In this document: piece by piece, positions 43,351 to 51,197 of the stretch
Layout: each line of letters begins with the position of its first letter
Position numbering within the stretch: the stretch's first letter is position 1
Assembly (NCBI GenBank): GCA_934097015.1
Contig: CAKONF010000001.1
Location: 115,114 to 179,113, forward strand
Direction of reading: 5' to 3'
From: an uncultured Bacilli bacterium
GTDB taxonomy: Bacteria > Bacillota_I > Bacilli_A > RF39 > UBA660
DNA length: 64,000 nucleotides
Notes under the pieces: generated by a model
The model's database searches: none
The model's input: only the letters and a program-made list of their open reading frames with translations
Told to the model about the DNA's origin: nothing
Translations under genes and position numbers: made by a program

Positions 43351-43589
43351 TGTTAAATGTGGTTAGTTTTTTAAAGAATGCTTTGCCATTTGTTATATTT
43401 GGTATAAGTGTTGTTGTAATTGTTGTTAATTTAAATAAAAAAAATACTTATTTAAGTGAGGGAATGTTATTTGGTATTGCAATTGGTACGGCAGTTGGAT
43501 ATGGTTTTAAGTTGCAGTTAGAAATATGTATAGCACTTGGAATGATTGTAGGAGAAGCAGTTGGGAGTTTATTTATAAAGAAGAAATGA
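43350..43589 (+). CDS. Small membrane protein in the TetR-ABC operon
   Basis: The 79-residue protein has two membrane segments (about 10-30 and 40-75), with glycine/alanine-rich text such as FGIAIGTAVGYGFKLQLEIC and a basic KKK end. It is coupled to the permease stop (TAATG). It is probably an accessory subunit of the exporter; the family is not recognised. Confidence 0.65.
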   Translation: MLNVVSFLKNALPFVIFGISVVVIVVNLNKKNTYLSEGMLFGIAIGTAVGYGFKLQLEICIALGMIVGEAVGSLFIKKK

Positions 43590-43771
43590 AATCATATTAT
43601 AAAGAAGAAGATATAGTTGATGTTTGTGATAGGAATAACATGTATGTTGTAGAAAATATTGGTAAAAATGAAATAGATAATGAATATTTTTATGATTATA
43701 ATACACTTAATCCTGATAATAAAATATTTTTTAATAAAGATATAAATATATGTGTGTTAGTAAAGAAATAA
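43586..43771 (+). CDS. Hypothetical 61-residue acidic protein
   Basis: It begins at an ATG that overlaps the stop of the preceding small membrane protein (ATGA) and reads MKSYYKEEDIVDVCDRNNMY, ending NICVLVKK. It is soluble and acidic. The coupling and conserved spacing support a real gene. A longer frame starting at 43526 would run antiphase through the previous gene and is rejected. No family is recognised. Confidence 0.5.
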   Translation: MKSYYKEEDIVDVCDRNNMYVVENIGKNEIDNEYFYDYNTLNPDNKIFFNKDINICVLVKK

Positions 43772-43835
43772 TTTTTTAAAAATATATACATAAAATTTTT
43801 TAAATAAAATATATTTAATTAGAAAAGGGGAGTTT

Positions 43836-44975
43836 ATGAAAAAATATATAATAATATTGTGTATGTTTTTAGGATTATGTGGATGTGGTAAAAGTGATAA
43901 TGTAGTTAAAAAATTTCAAAATAAAATAGAAAAAGCTGATAATTATATTTTGAAAGGTAATATGTCAATTGTTAGTAATGAAGATACTTTTACTTATAAA
44001 GTAGAAGCTAGTAAAAGTAAAGATGGATATTATAAAGTTAGTTTAATAAATCAAACTAATAATCATGAACAAGTTATTTTAAAAAATAAAGATGGTGTTT
44101 ATGTTGTAACTCCAGATTTAAACAAAAGTTTTAAGTTTCAAAGTGATTGGCCTAATAATGGAAGTCAATCATACTTGTTAGATGTTTTATTAAATGATGT
44201 TGTTAATGATGATAAAGTTCATGTTGAAAAGGATTATATTCAATGTAAAGTAAATTATCCTAATAATAATACTTTATATAGTGAAAAAATATATTTGGAT
44301 AAAAATTATGGTGTTAGAAAGGTTGAAGTTTTAGATCAAGATGGAAATGTAAAAATTACTTTAGATGTTAGTAGTATTAATTATAGAGCTAAGTTTGATG
44401 ATGAATACTTTTCTTTAGAAAGTTTAATAAGTGAAGATAATGTAAAAAAAGAACAAGATGAGATAGATAAAAAAGGTAATAATAGTACAACAACTACAAC
44501 GACAACTACTAAGGTTGGTGATACTACTACAACTAATAAAACTACTACAACTAAAAATAATGAAGATAATCAAACTAATAATGAAGAACAAAATAATAAT
44601 GGTGATGAAAATACTAGTAATATATTAAAAGATATAATTTATCCTTTATATGTTCCACAAAATACACATTTAAGTACTGAAGATACTATTAGTACTGATA
44701 ATGGTAATAGAGCGATATTAACTTTTAGTGGAGATAGTCCATTTGTACTAATTGAAGAAGTTAGTAGAAGATTTGATGATTTAGAAATTATCCCAGTAAA
44801 TGGAGACCCATTAGTAATGAGTGATTGTATTGCTGCTTTATCAAATAATTCACTATATTGGAGTAGCAATGGAGTAGATTATTATTTAAGTAGTAATAGT
44901 TTAGATGGTAAAGAGTTAATGACTATTGCTGAAGGATTAACTGGAACAAGTGTAATAGTATCTAGTGAAAAGTAA
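43836..44975 (+). CDS. Lipoprotein with LolA/GerS-like domain, Thr-rich linker and DUF4367-like end
   Basis: The 379-residue protein has a lipoprotein signal with lipobox LGLCGC. An N-terminal domain (about 25-200) resembles outer-membrane-lipoprotein-sorting/GerS-like beta folds (ADNYILKGNMSIVSNEDTF and following). A threonine/asparagine-rich linker (about 212-260, NNSTTTTTTTT) leads to a C-terminal domain of DUF4367 type (about 265-379). GerS-type lipoproteins act in cortex modification in spore formers; here that is only suggestive. AAGGGG precedes the ATG. Its last codons and terminator are duplicated at 46204. Confidence 0.75.
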   Translation: MKKYIIILCMFLGLCGCGKSDNVVKKFQNKIEKADNYILKGNMSIVSNEDTFTYKVEASKSKDGYYKVSLINQTNNHEQVILKNKDGVYVVTPDLNKSFKFQSDWPNNGSQSYLLDVLLNDVVNDDKVHVEKDYIQCKVNYPNNNTLYSEKIYLDKNYGVRKVEVLDQDGNVKITLDVSSINYRAKFDDEYFSLESLISEDNVKKEQDEIDKKGNNSTTTTTTTTKVGDTTTTNKTTTTKNNEDNQTNNEEQNNNGDENTSNILKDIIYPLYVPQNTHLSTEDTISTDNGNRAILTFSGDSPFVLIEEVSRRFDDLEIIPVNGDPLVMSDCIAALSNNSLYWSSNGVDYYLSSNSLDGKELMTIAEGLTGTSVIVSSEK

Positions 44976-45010
44976 ATTAAAAGTTTACTTTTTTTCATAT
45001 AATTTAATAT
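44953..45010 (+). repeat. 58-bp direct repeat, left copy
   Basis: It contains the last codons of the lipoprotein gene, its terminator and 15 bases beyond. It matches 46204-46261 with one mismatch (57 of 58). The two copies bracket the Bro-N gene with a 1251-base period. Confidence 0.85.
44968..44995 (+). terminator. Rho-independent terminator of the lipoprotein gene
   Basis: AAAGTAAA and TTTACTTT pair around 8 bases, followed by Ts. An identical copy follows at 46219-46246. Confidence 0.75.
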
Positions 45011-45170
45011 TAAAACCGACTAAATTAAATGAAAAATATTGTATAGGTTTTGTTGATATATTTAGTATTTTATCTTAAAATAAAATTAAATAAGCTTACT
45101 GGGGAAATAAAAATAACGGTTGAATTGAGAATGTAAGTAAGTTGGTTATAATTTGTAACTTTCTAAATTT

Positions 45171-45195
45171 AAAACATTCTAATGAAAAATGTTTT
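45171..45195 (+). repeat. Hairpin in the leader of the Bro-N gene
   Basis: AAAACATT and AATGTTTT pair around 9 bases, with no T-run. The gap 45011-45320 otherwise shows only AT-rich sequence, a TTCGACA heptamer at 45263 and an AAGGAGAAG ribosome site. Confidence 0.4.
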
Positions 45196-45320
45196 AATAT
45201 TAGTGTTGTTAAAAATATGTAAGTTTTGATGTGCAATTACAAATTGAAATTAATTTAGAAAATTCGACAAAAAATGATATATAGATATGATAGGATATTA
45301 TATTAAAAAGGAGAAGAATA

Positions 45321-46175
45321 ATGAATCAAGAAAAAATGTATTTAATTAATAAAATATTTAATAATGAAACTATTAGAACATTGTGGGATAAAGATGATGA
45401 AAAATATTATATAAGTGTTGTTGATATAGTAGGAACTATATCTAAAAGTAAGAATAAGCAGTCTTATTGGAGAAAGTTAAAACAAAGGCTAAGGGAAGAG
45501 GGAAATGAAACCGTGACAAATTGTCACGCTTTGAAACTTAAAGCTCAAGATGGAAAATATCGTTTGACTGATGTTTGTGATATTGAAGGAATGTTTAGAA
45601 TAATTGAATCAATTCCTAGTAAAAATGCTGAACCTATAAAAATGTAGTTGGCTAAATTAGGTAGTGAAAGAATAGATGAAATATTTGATCCATCTTTGAG
45701 TGTTCAACGTGGAATAGATGTTTATCGTGCAAAAGGATATGAAGAAGCGTGGATAAGCAAAAGAATAAAAGGAATGCAAGATAGAAAAAAGTTAACTGAT
45801 ATTTGGAAAGATGGAGGAATAAATGGAAATAAAGAATATGCAATTTTAACTAATGAAATATATAAAGGTTGGTCTGGTATGACAGCAAAAGAATTTAAAC
45901 AATTTAAAGGTCTTAGAAAAGAATCTTTAAGAGATAATATGAGTGATATTGAAATTACACTTGCTGACTTAGGAGAAATCGCAACGAGAGAAATTGCCAA
46001 AAAACATAAACCACAAGGTTTAAAAGAAAATATAAGTGTTGCAAAACGTGGTGGTAAAATAGCAAATAATGCAAGAATAGATTTAGAACATGAAATTGGC
46101 AATATAGTTATAACAAATAATAATAATTTAAATTATAAATATATTGATGAAAAAGAAAAAATAGAAAATAAATAA
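45321..46175 (+). pseudogene. Bro-N antirepressor-like protein interrupted by one amber codon
   Basis: A 285-codon frame is interrupted only by TAG at 45645-45647. The first part (108 residues) is a Bro-N domain (TIRTLWDKDDEKYYISVVDI, SYWRKLKQRLREEGNE, YRLTDVCDIEGMFRIIESIP). The second part resumes in frame with LAKLGSERIDEIFDPSLSVQ, a continuation typical of full-length homologs, where a tryptophan (TGG) commonly occupies the stop position. A single G-to-A change explains it. The family is linked to phage antirepression and mobile islands. The gene lies between 58-bp direct repeats. Read-through of the amber codon cannot be excluded. Confidence 0.75.
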
Positions 46176-46203
46176 AAACATAAAAAATTAATTAGTATAA
46201 GCA

Positions 46204-46261
46204 TAATAGTATCAAGTGAAAAGTAAATTAAAAGTTTACTTTTTTTCATATAATTTAATAT
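46204..46261 (+). repeat. 58-bp direct repeat, right copy
   Basis: It repeats the lipoprotein gene's 3' end (a relic reading SIIVSSEK-stop) and terminator. The ATG of the next gene (46260) lies at its right edge, so that gene's upstream region comes from the repeat. Confidence 0.85.
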
Positions 46262-46625
46262 GGAAGATATATTAAATAATGATTTGGCTAGATTAAAGTT
46301 TGAGGATATTTTATTTATTATATTTATAGTTGCAATATCTTTTAATATAATTGCTAATCAATATCAAAAAAATTATGTTAATACTGGTAATAAGAAATCA
46401 GAAAAGACTGCAAATGATATTTATTTGTTTGTTTTAATTGTTGTTTTATTAATATATTTGTATTTTATTTATAGAAATTATGATGCTTATAAAAAGGCTA
46501 GTGTTGATGATAAAAGAATTTTTAGAATTAAATTATTTGGTAGTGCTTTATTAATCGCTGGTGTATCTTGTTTAATATATTTTCAAAGTCATAATCCAGA
46601 CTTTGTTGGAGCTCCATCTGTGTAA
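46260..46625 (+). CDS. Hypothetical three-span membrane protein
   Basis: The 121-residue protein has three hydrophobic segments (about 17-35, 52-72 and 90-110) and a short polar linker NTGNKKSEKTAND. No family is recognised. Its ATG sits at the end of the right 58-bp repeat, and the terminator copy is only about 15 bases upstream. No good ribosome site is visible, so translation initiation is uncertain. Before the insertion it would have followed the lipoprotein gene directly. Confidence 0.6.
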   Translation: MEDILNNDLARLKFEDILFIIFIVAISFNIIANQYQKNYVNTGNKKSEKTANDIYLFVLIVVLLIYLYFIYRNYDAYKKASVDDKRIFRIKLFGSALLIAGVSCLIYFQSHNPDFVGAPSV

Positions 46626-46704
46626 AATATGTGTTTACTTTATTTATTAAATATTGTTAAATAAATGTCTTCGTATTATAATTTATATGATAGGAGGCAT
46701 TTAT

Positions 46705-47730
46705 ATGAAATGTGTTAAAGTTAATGGAAAAAGAGAATTTACTCAAGGTGAAATTGATAAGCCTGTAAGTAAAAATGGGAGTGTTGTATTTAAAGTAGAA
46801 TCATGTGGTATTTGTGGTAGTGATATTCATTATTGGGATATGGGGGAACCTGCTGGATTAGTAATGGGACATGAATTTTGTGGTACAGTTGTTGATCCTG
46901 GTTCTAGAGATGATTTAAAAGTAGGAGACAGAATTACTGGTCTTCCAATATCTCCTTGTGGTGTTTGTCATGCTTGTAAGAGTGGTAATCCACAATATTG
47001 TAAATTAACTTGGAGTAAAGCAGTAGGACTTTCACTTTCTAATCCTGGTGGATATGCAGAATTTTCAAGTTGTAGGGCTGATATGGTAAAAAAACTTCCA
47101 GATAATGTATCAAACGATGAGGCTGCTATGGTTGAACCATCTTCAGTTAGCTTACATGCAGTTAATTTAGGAAAAGTAAAAAGCGGAGATAAGGTATTGA
47201 TTATTGGTGGTGGAATAATTGGTTTAATGTGTGCTCTTTTTGCAAAAAAAGCTGGTGCTAAATATGTTGCATTATTAGAAACAAATGAAAAACGTGGTAA
47301 AAAATCATTAAAATTTGGATGTGTTGATGAATATTATAATGCAATTGATTCTAATACAATTCCAAAACTAATCGAAAAAACGATAGGTGGATTTGATGTC
47401 GTACTTGAATGTTGTGGAAATAGTCCTGCTGTAAGTGAAGCAATCATGGCTGTTAGACCTGGTGGAATGATAGTATTAGTTGGAGTAAGTATGGTACCAA
47501 TAACTATCCCAACAGTTTTGACAGTTATGGGTGAAGTGACTATGCAAGGAGCTATTGCATATACAATAAGTGAATTTGAAGAAGTTATAAGTATGATTAG
47601 CAATAAAGAAATTGAAGTTGAACAATATATTGACGATAGAGTTGGTTTAGATAAAATACAAGAATCCTTTTTAAGACTTACTAACGGACAAGATGACGCT
47701 ATTAAAATTATAATTCATCCTAATCAATAA
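46705..47730 (+). CDS. Zinc-dependent medium-chain dehydrogenase (sorbitol/threonine dehydrogenase-like)
   Basis: The 341-residue NAD(P)-dependent alcohol dehydrogenase carries catalytic-zinc residues in CGICGSDIHYWD and VMGHEFCG, a structural-zinc cysteine loop CGVCHACKSGNPQYC, and Rossmann glycine motif IIGGGIIGLMCALF. A sugar-alcohol, butanediol or threonine substrate is plausible; sequence alone does not decide. The ATG at 46705 follows AGGAGG; an in-frame ORF opens further upstream without a signal. The DUF1292 gene starts one base after its stop. Confidence 0.88.
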   Translation: MKCVKVNGKREFTQGEIDKPVSKNGSVVFKVESCGICGSDIHYWDMGEPAGLVMGHEFCGTVVDPGSRDDLKVGDRITGLPISPCGVCHACKSGNPQYCKLTWSKAVGLSLSNPGGYAEFSSCRADMVKKLPDNVSNDEAAMVEPSSVSLHAVNLGKVKSGDKVLIIGGGIIGLMCALFAKKAGAKYVALLETNEKRGKKSLKFGCVDEYYNAIDSNTIPKLIEKTIGGFDVVLECCGNSPAVSEAIMAVRPGGMIVLVGVSMVPITIPTVLTVMGEVTMQGAIAYTISEFEEVISMISNKEIEVEQYIDDRVGLDKIQESFLRLTNGQDDAIKIIIHPNQ

Positions 47731-47731
47731 A

Positions 47732-47959
47732 ATGATAGAAGATATTAGTTTTAATTATATTAAAGATGGTAAAATACAAGAATATATTATAATAGATCAT
47801 TTTAATAAAAATAATAAAGACTATTTAATATATAAAGAAAGTAATAGTGATGAATTATATGCAAGTTTATACCAAATAATTGATGATAAAATTAAAATTA
47901 TTCAAATAACAGATGATAAAGATTATGATGTAGTTGATAATTATTTGGAGAATATATGA
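47732..47959 (+). CDS. DUF1292 (YrzB-like) protein
   Basis: The 75-residue acidic beta-rich protein fits DUF1292: YIIIDHFNKNNKDYLIYKES, then LYASLYQIID and a short end. Family function is unknown; in Firmicutes it often lies near yrrK/yrvI or cell-wall genes. Its stop overlaps the start of the transglycosylase gene by 4 bases. A second DUF1292 protein is encoded at 59903-60115. Confidence 0.72.
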   Translation: MIEDISFNYIKDGKIQEYIIIDHFNKNNKDYLIYKESNSDELYASLYQIIDDKIKIIQITDDKDYDVVDNYLENI

Positions 47960-49077
47960 AAAGAATTGAATTATATATAAAGGATAATGGAAGAATTGTT
48001 TGTATAAATAAAAGTAATAATAGAGAACGTTATGAAGATTATAAAGGTAATTTAATACTAATGTATAAAATACTAAAGGATTCTAAAAATATTTTAATTA
48101 AAAATAATGATATTATATATGGAAATGATAATAGTAGAGTTGTTATAAAATCATATAATAATAATGTTGATAAAGAAATAAAAGTTCTTATAGATAAGAT
48201 AAAATTATTATATTTAAAAAGAAAAAAAGATAAATTAAGAAAAAATAGAATAAAAAGAATAAGTGCTATTAGTGGAGTAATTATAATAAGTGTTGGTAGT
48301 TATGTGAATGTTTTAAAAAATATTGATGATGAAACTATAACAAATACTAATAATGTTTATAGTATGAAAAATGAAGAAGATAATAATATTCAATTAGTAT
48401 ATTTTAAAGAATATGATAAGACTATAAATAATGATTATGATAATGTAGATAATTATACTATTAACTTTGAAGATAGAACTAATTCAGAAAAATATATAAA
48501 TACAAAAAATAATTATGGTAATATAATAAATGAAATATCTAATGAGTATGGAATAGATTCTAGAATAATGCTTGGTATTGCAACACAAGAAAGTGGAGAA
48601 CATAACATACTTAGAAATGGACCTGCTATAGGGCTTATGCAAATAGAAAAAAGTGTTTGGAATGATAAAGATATAAGTTGTTATAATTACAAAACAAATA
48701 GTATAGAAACTGTACATATAACTGAAGAAAAATTAAAAGATTTAAATTTTAATATAAAAGTTGCATGTATGATATTTAGACAATGTTTGAATGATTCTAG
48801 CTACAACATACCAGTTGCAATTCAAATGTATAACTATGGAAATGGTAATATTGTTAAAGCAATTAAATCTTATTATGGAAATAATGTTGATTGTAATAAT
48901 ATTATAAAAAATAAAAATAATGAATGGTTGGATGCTAGAAATGAAATAAATGAAGGAGATAAATTATATTTAGAACATGTATTAAGTTATATTGAAGATA
49001 TAAATAATTTATCTTTTAAAAAAAATAATGATATAGTATCTTGTTCTTTTAGCAAAGAATATAGTAAAAAAATATAA
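47956..49077 (+). CDS. Membrane-anchored lytic transglycosylase (SLT domain)
   Basis: The 373-residue protein has a cytoplasmic N-terminal part (about 1-95), one membrane segment (about 98-118), a linker and an SLT/goose-lysozyme-like domain (about 190-330). That domain has the catalytic glutamate in IATQESGEHN, GPAIGLMQIE and AIQMYNYGNGNIVKAI. It should cleave peptidoglycan glycan strands outside the membrane. The unusually long cytoplasmic N-terminus has no recognised domain. It is coupled to the DUF1292 gene and followed by a terminator. Confidence 0.82.
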   Translation: MKRIELYIKDNGRIVCINKSNNRERYEDYKGNLILMYKILKDSKNILIKNNDIIYGNDNSRVVIKSYNNNVDKEIKVLIDKIKLLYLKRKKDKLRKNRIKRISAISGVIIISVGSYVNVLKNIDDETITNTNNVYSMKNEEDNNIQLVYFKEYDKTINNDYDNVDNYTINFEDRTNSEKYINTKNNYGNIINEISNEYGIDSRIMLGIATQESGEHNILRNGPAIGLMQIEKSVWNDKDISCYNYKTNSIETVHITEEKLKDLNFNIKVACMIFRQCLNDSSYNIPVAIQMYNYGNGNIVKAIKSYYGNNVDCNNIIKNKNNEWLDARNEINEGDKLYLEHVLSYIEDINNLSFKKNNDIVSCSFSKEYSKKI

Positions 49078-49103
49078 CTTTTTATTTAAGAAGTTATATT
49101 TTT
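49072..49103 (+). terminator. Rho-independent terminator
   Basis: ATATAACTT and AAGTTATAT pair around 10 bases, followed by Ts; the stem includes the transglycosylase stop. Confidence 0.75.
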
Positions 49104-49133
49104 ATGATAGAATATTATTTGTAGGTGGTTATA

Positions 49134-49637
49134 ATGGTAAAAAATGATAATAAATTAAAACAAAAGAGAGTTTTAAATGAGGATATTACTTTAGTTAGAA
49201 ATATTGGTATATTATTAGTATTAGTTGTTGGTATATGTTTAGGTATATATTATTTTACTGATAGTATGATTAAGAAAGAAAATAAGAATAGTGAAACTAA
49301 AGAAGAAGTAAAAATAGATTATGATATTGCTACAATAGGTACTATGTTTAATAGAGTAGAAAATAATTATTATGTAATACTTTATTCTAAAGAGAATGAT
49401 GGTAATGAATTAGATAGTGTGCTTGCTACTTATAGAAGTAGTGATAATTATATTAAAACATATTTTATTGATTTACATAAAAAAATTAATAGTTATGTTT
49501 TAGGAGATAATTTAGTAGAGAAACCTAGTAATAGTAATGAAGTAAAGGTAAAAGAAGCAACATTATATAAAATTAGTAATGGTAAAGTTGTTAAATGTTA
49601 TAGTGGTGTAGATAATATTGTAAACATATTAAAATAA
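49134..49637 (+). CDS. Hypothetical single-span membrane protein
   Basis: The 167-residue protein has an N-in membrane segment (about 23-43, IGILLVLVVGICLGIYYF) and an extracellular domain of about 120 residues with mixed strands (TIGTMFNRVENNYYVILYSK). The ATG at 49134 follows AGGTGG by 5 bases; an in-frame GTG at 49125 overlaps that site. I do not recognise the family. A terminator follows. Confidence 0.65.
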   Translation: MVKNDNKLKQKRVLNEDITLVRNIGILLVLVVGICLGIYYFTDSMIKKENKNSETKEEVKIDYDIATIGTMFNRVENNYYVILYSKENDGNELDSVLATYRSSDNYIKTYFIDLHKKINSYVLGDNLVEKPSNSNEVKVKEATLYKISNGKVVKCYSGVDNIVNILK

Positions 49638-49659
49638 GATGTATAGTCATCTTTTTTTT
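49637..49659 (+). terminator. Rho-independent terminator
   Basis: AGATG and CATCT pair around 6 bases, followed by eight Ts. Confidence 0.7.
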
Positions 49660-49687
49660 GATGTTATAATGTGATAGAATGTAATGT

Positions 49688-50878
49688 ATGAAGAAGATAA
49701 AATTAAATTATATACAATTATGTTTATTTATATTAATACCAAGTGTTATTACTTTTATAATAGGTGGTTCTTTAGTGTATACTAGATTAAATGATACAGG
49801 TAAAGTTACTTCTACTAATAATAAATATGTTAATGAATTTATTAGTACTTATAATAAATTATTAGATGAATATTATGAAGATTTAGATGAAAATAAGCTT
49901 ATTGATGCTGCTATAAGTGGTATGCTTAGTTATACTGGAGATGATTATACTATTTATATGAATGAGGATGCTACTAATCAACTTAATGATAAATTAGATG
50001 GAACATATGAAGGTGTTGGTATAACTATTAGTGTTAATGATAATGGAAAAATATTTGTTTATAATGTTTTTGATGATAGTCCAGCAAGTAAAGTTGGTAT
50101 AAAAAAAGATGATGTTATAAAAAGTATAAATGGAATTAGTGTTGATGGTAAAAGTACAGAAGAAACTAGTAGTATAATAAAGAATAGTAAAGAAAACAAA
50201 TGTAATATTATTGTAGATAGAAATGGTGAAGAATTAAGTTTTGATTTAGAAATTAAGACTTTAGTTGTTCCATCAATAACTAGTTCTATAAAAGAAGTTA
50301 ATAATAAAAAAATAGGATATATTTATTTACAAACTTTTTCTAATACTTTAGATACTCAAGTAGAAAAAACTTTATTAAATATGGAAAAAGATGGAATAGA
50401 TTCTTTGATTATAGATGTTAGATATAATACTGGAGGTTATCTTTCTAGTTGTACTAATATAATAGAATTATTTTTGCAAAAAGGTAAAACTATGTATAGT
50501 ATAAAATCTAAAAAAACGGAAAAAGTTTATAAAGATGAAACTGATACAAAAAGAGATTATCCTATTGTAGTATTAATAAATGGTGGTAGTGCAAGTGCAA
50601 GTGAGATATTAGCGGGAGCGTTAAAATATAGTTATGGGGCTACAATTGTTGGTACTAAAAGTTATGGTAAAGGTAAAGTACAAAGTACTGGAACTTTGAA
50701 TGACGGTACTATGATAAAATATACTAGTGCTAAATGGTATATGCCAAATAATAGATGTATAGATCAAGAAGGAATAGAACCTGATGTTAATATTGAATTA
50801 GATGATACTTATAAAGAAAATCCTATTGAAGAAAATGATAATCAATTAAATGAAGCTATTAAAATATTAAGTGAATAA
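49688..50878 (+). CDS. S41-family C-terminal processing peptidase (CtpA/CtpB-like)
   Basis: The 396-residue protease has an N-terminal membrane anchor (about 9-29), a PDZ domain (about 95-180: GVGITISVNDNGKIFVYNVF, DDVIKSINGISVDG) and the S41 catalytic core. The nucleophile serine is in NGGSASASEILAGALK and the general-base lysine in SYGKGKVQSTG. CtpB-type proteases cleave signalling substrates, for example in sporulation; the substrate here is unknown. The ribosome site is weak (GATAGAATGTA). A large structured element follows 125 bases later. Confidence 0.9.
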   Translation: MKKIKLNYIQLCLFILIPSVITFIIGGSLVYTRLNDTGKVTSTNNKYVNEFISTYNKLLDEYYEDLDENKLIDAAISGMLSYTGDDYTIYMNEDATNQLNDKLDGTYEGVGITISVNDNGKIFVYNVFDDSPASKVGIKKDDVIKSINGISVDGKSTEETSSIIKNSKENKCNIIVDRNGEELSFDLEIKTLVVPSITSSIKEVNNKKIGYIYLQTFSNTLDTQVEKTLLNMEKDGIDSLIIDVRYNTGGYLSSCTNIIELFLQKGKTMYSIKSKKTEKVYKDETDTKRDYPIVVLINGGSASASEILAGALKYSYGATIVGTKSYGKGKVQSTGTLNDGTMIKYTSAKWYMPNNRCIDQEGIEPDVNIELDDTYKENPIEENDNQLNEAIKILSE

Positions 50879-50941
50879 AACTAAAAAATTATTTAAAAAA
50901 ATGTATTGCATAAAGTAATCAAATTTTATATAATTTAGTTA

Positions 50942-50970
50942 GGTTAAGAAAATACAAAATAGTATTAACC
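50942..50970 (+). repeat. Inverted repeat in the 319-base gap before the second variable protein
   Basis: GGTTAA and TTAACC pair with an inner TAC..GTA around an A-rich loop. There is no T-run. It may be part of the structured 3' region of the protease transcript. Confidence 0.4.
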
Positions 50971-51003
50971 AGAAATTTTCTATTCATAAAAAAAGATAAT
51001 ATG

Positions 51004-51082
51004 AGACTTTATACTTCTCTCCCGACCTCGAAATTTTGTTCGGGGGGGGGGTATAAATAGAAGTAGAAATAAAGTCTTTTTT
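51004..51082 (+). ncRNA. Long GC-centred stem-loop with terminal T-run
   Basis: AGACTTTAT pairs with ATAAAGTCT, then ACTTCT with AGAAGT, then CCTCGAA with TTCGGGG around ATTTTG. The right arm carries nine consecutive Gs, which is striking in this AT-rich sequence. The outer stem runs into six Ts, so it could be a large terminator, a small RNA or an immobile repeat. The rest of 50879-51197 shows only AT-rich sequence. Confidence 0.5.
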
Positions 51083-51197
51083 GTGTGAAAAAATGACAAA
51101 TTATTTTATATCAATAGTATATAATTAGTACTATAAGCCTATGGTAAATTATATTGAAAAAATTGTATAATATATTTGTTAAGATATGAAAGGATGA

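Noticed and set aside
44450..44600. Thr-rich codon run in the lipoprotein gene as a tandem DNA repeat element
   Set aside because: Codons vary (ACA, ACT, ACG) and the frame is intact; it is a protein linker, not a DNA repeat.
45263..45269. TTCGACA, a Spo0A-box core, upstream of the Bro-N gene
   Set aside because: A 7-base motif of this composition is expected a few times in 64 kb by chance, and there is no reason for Spo0A control of this gene.
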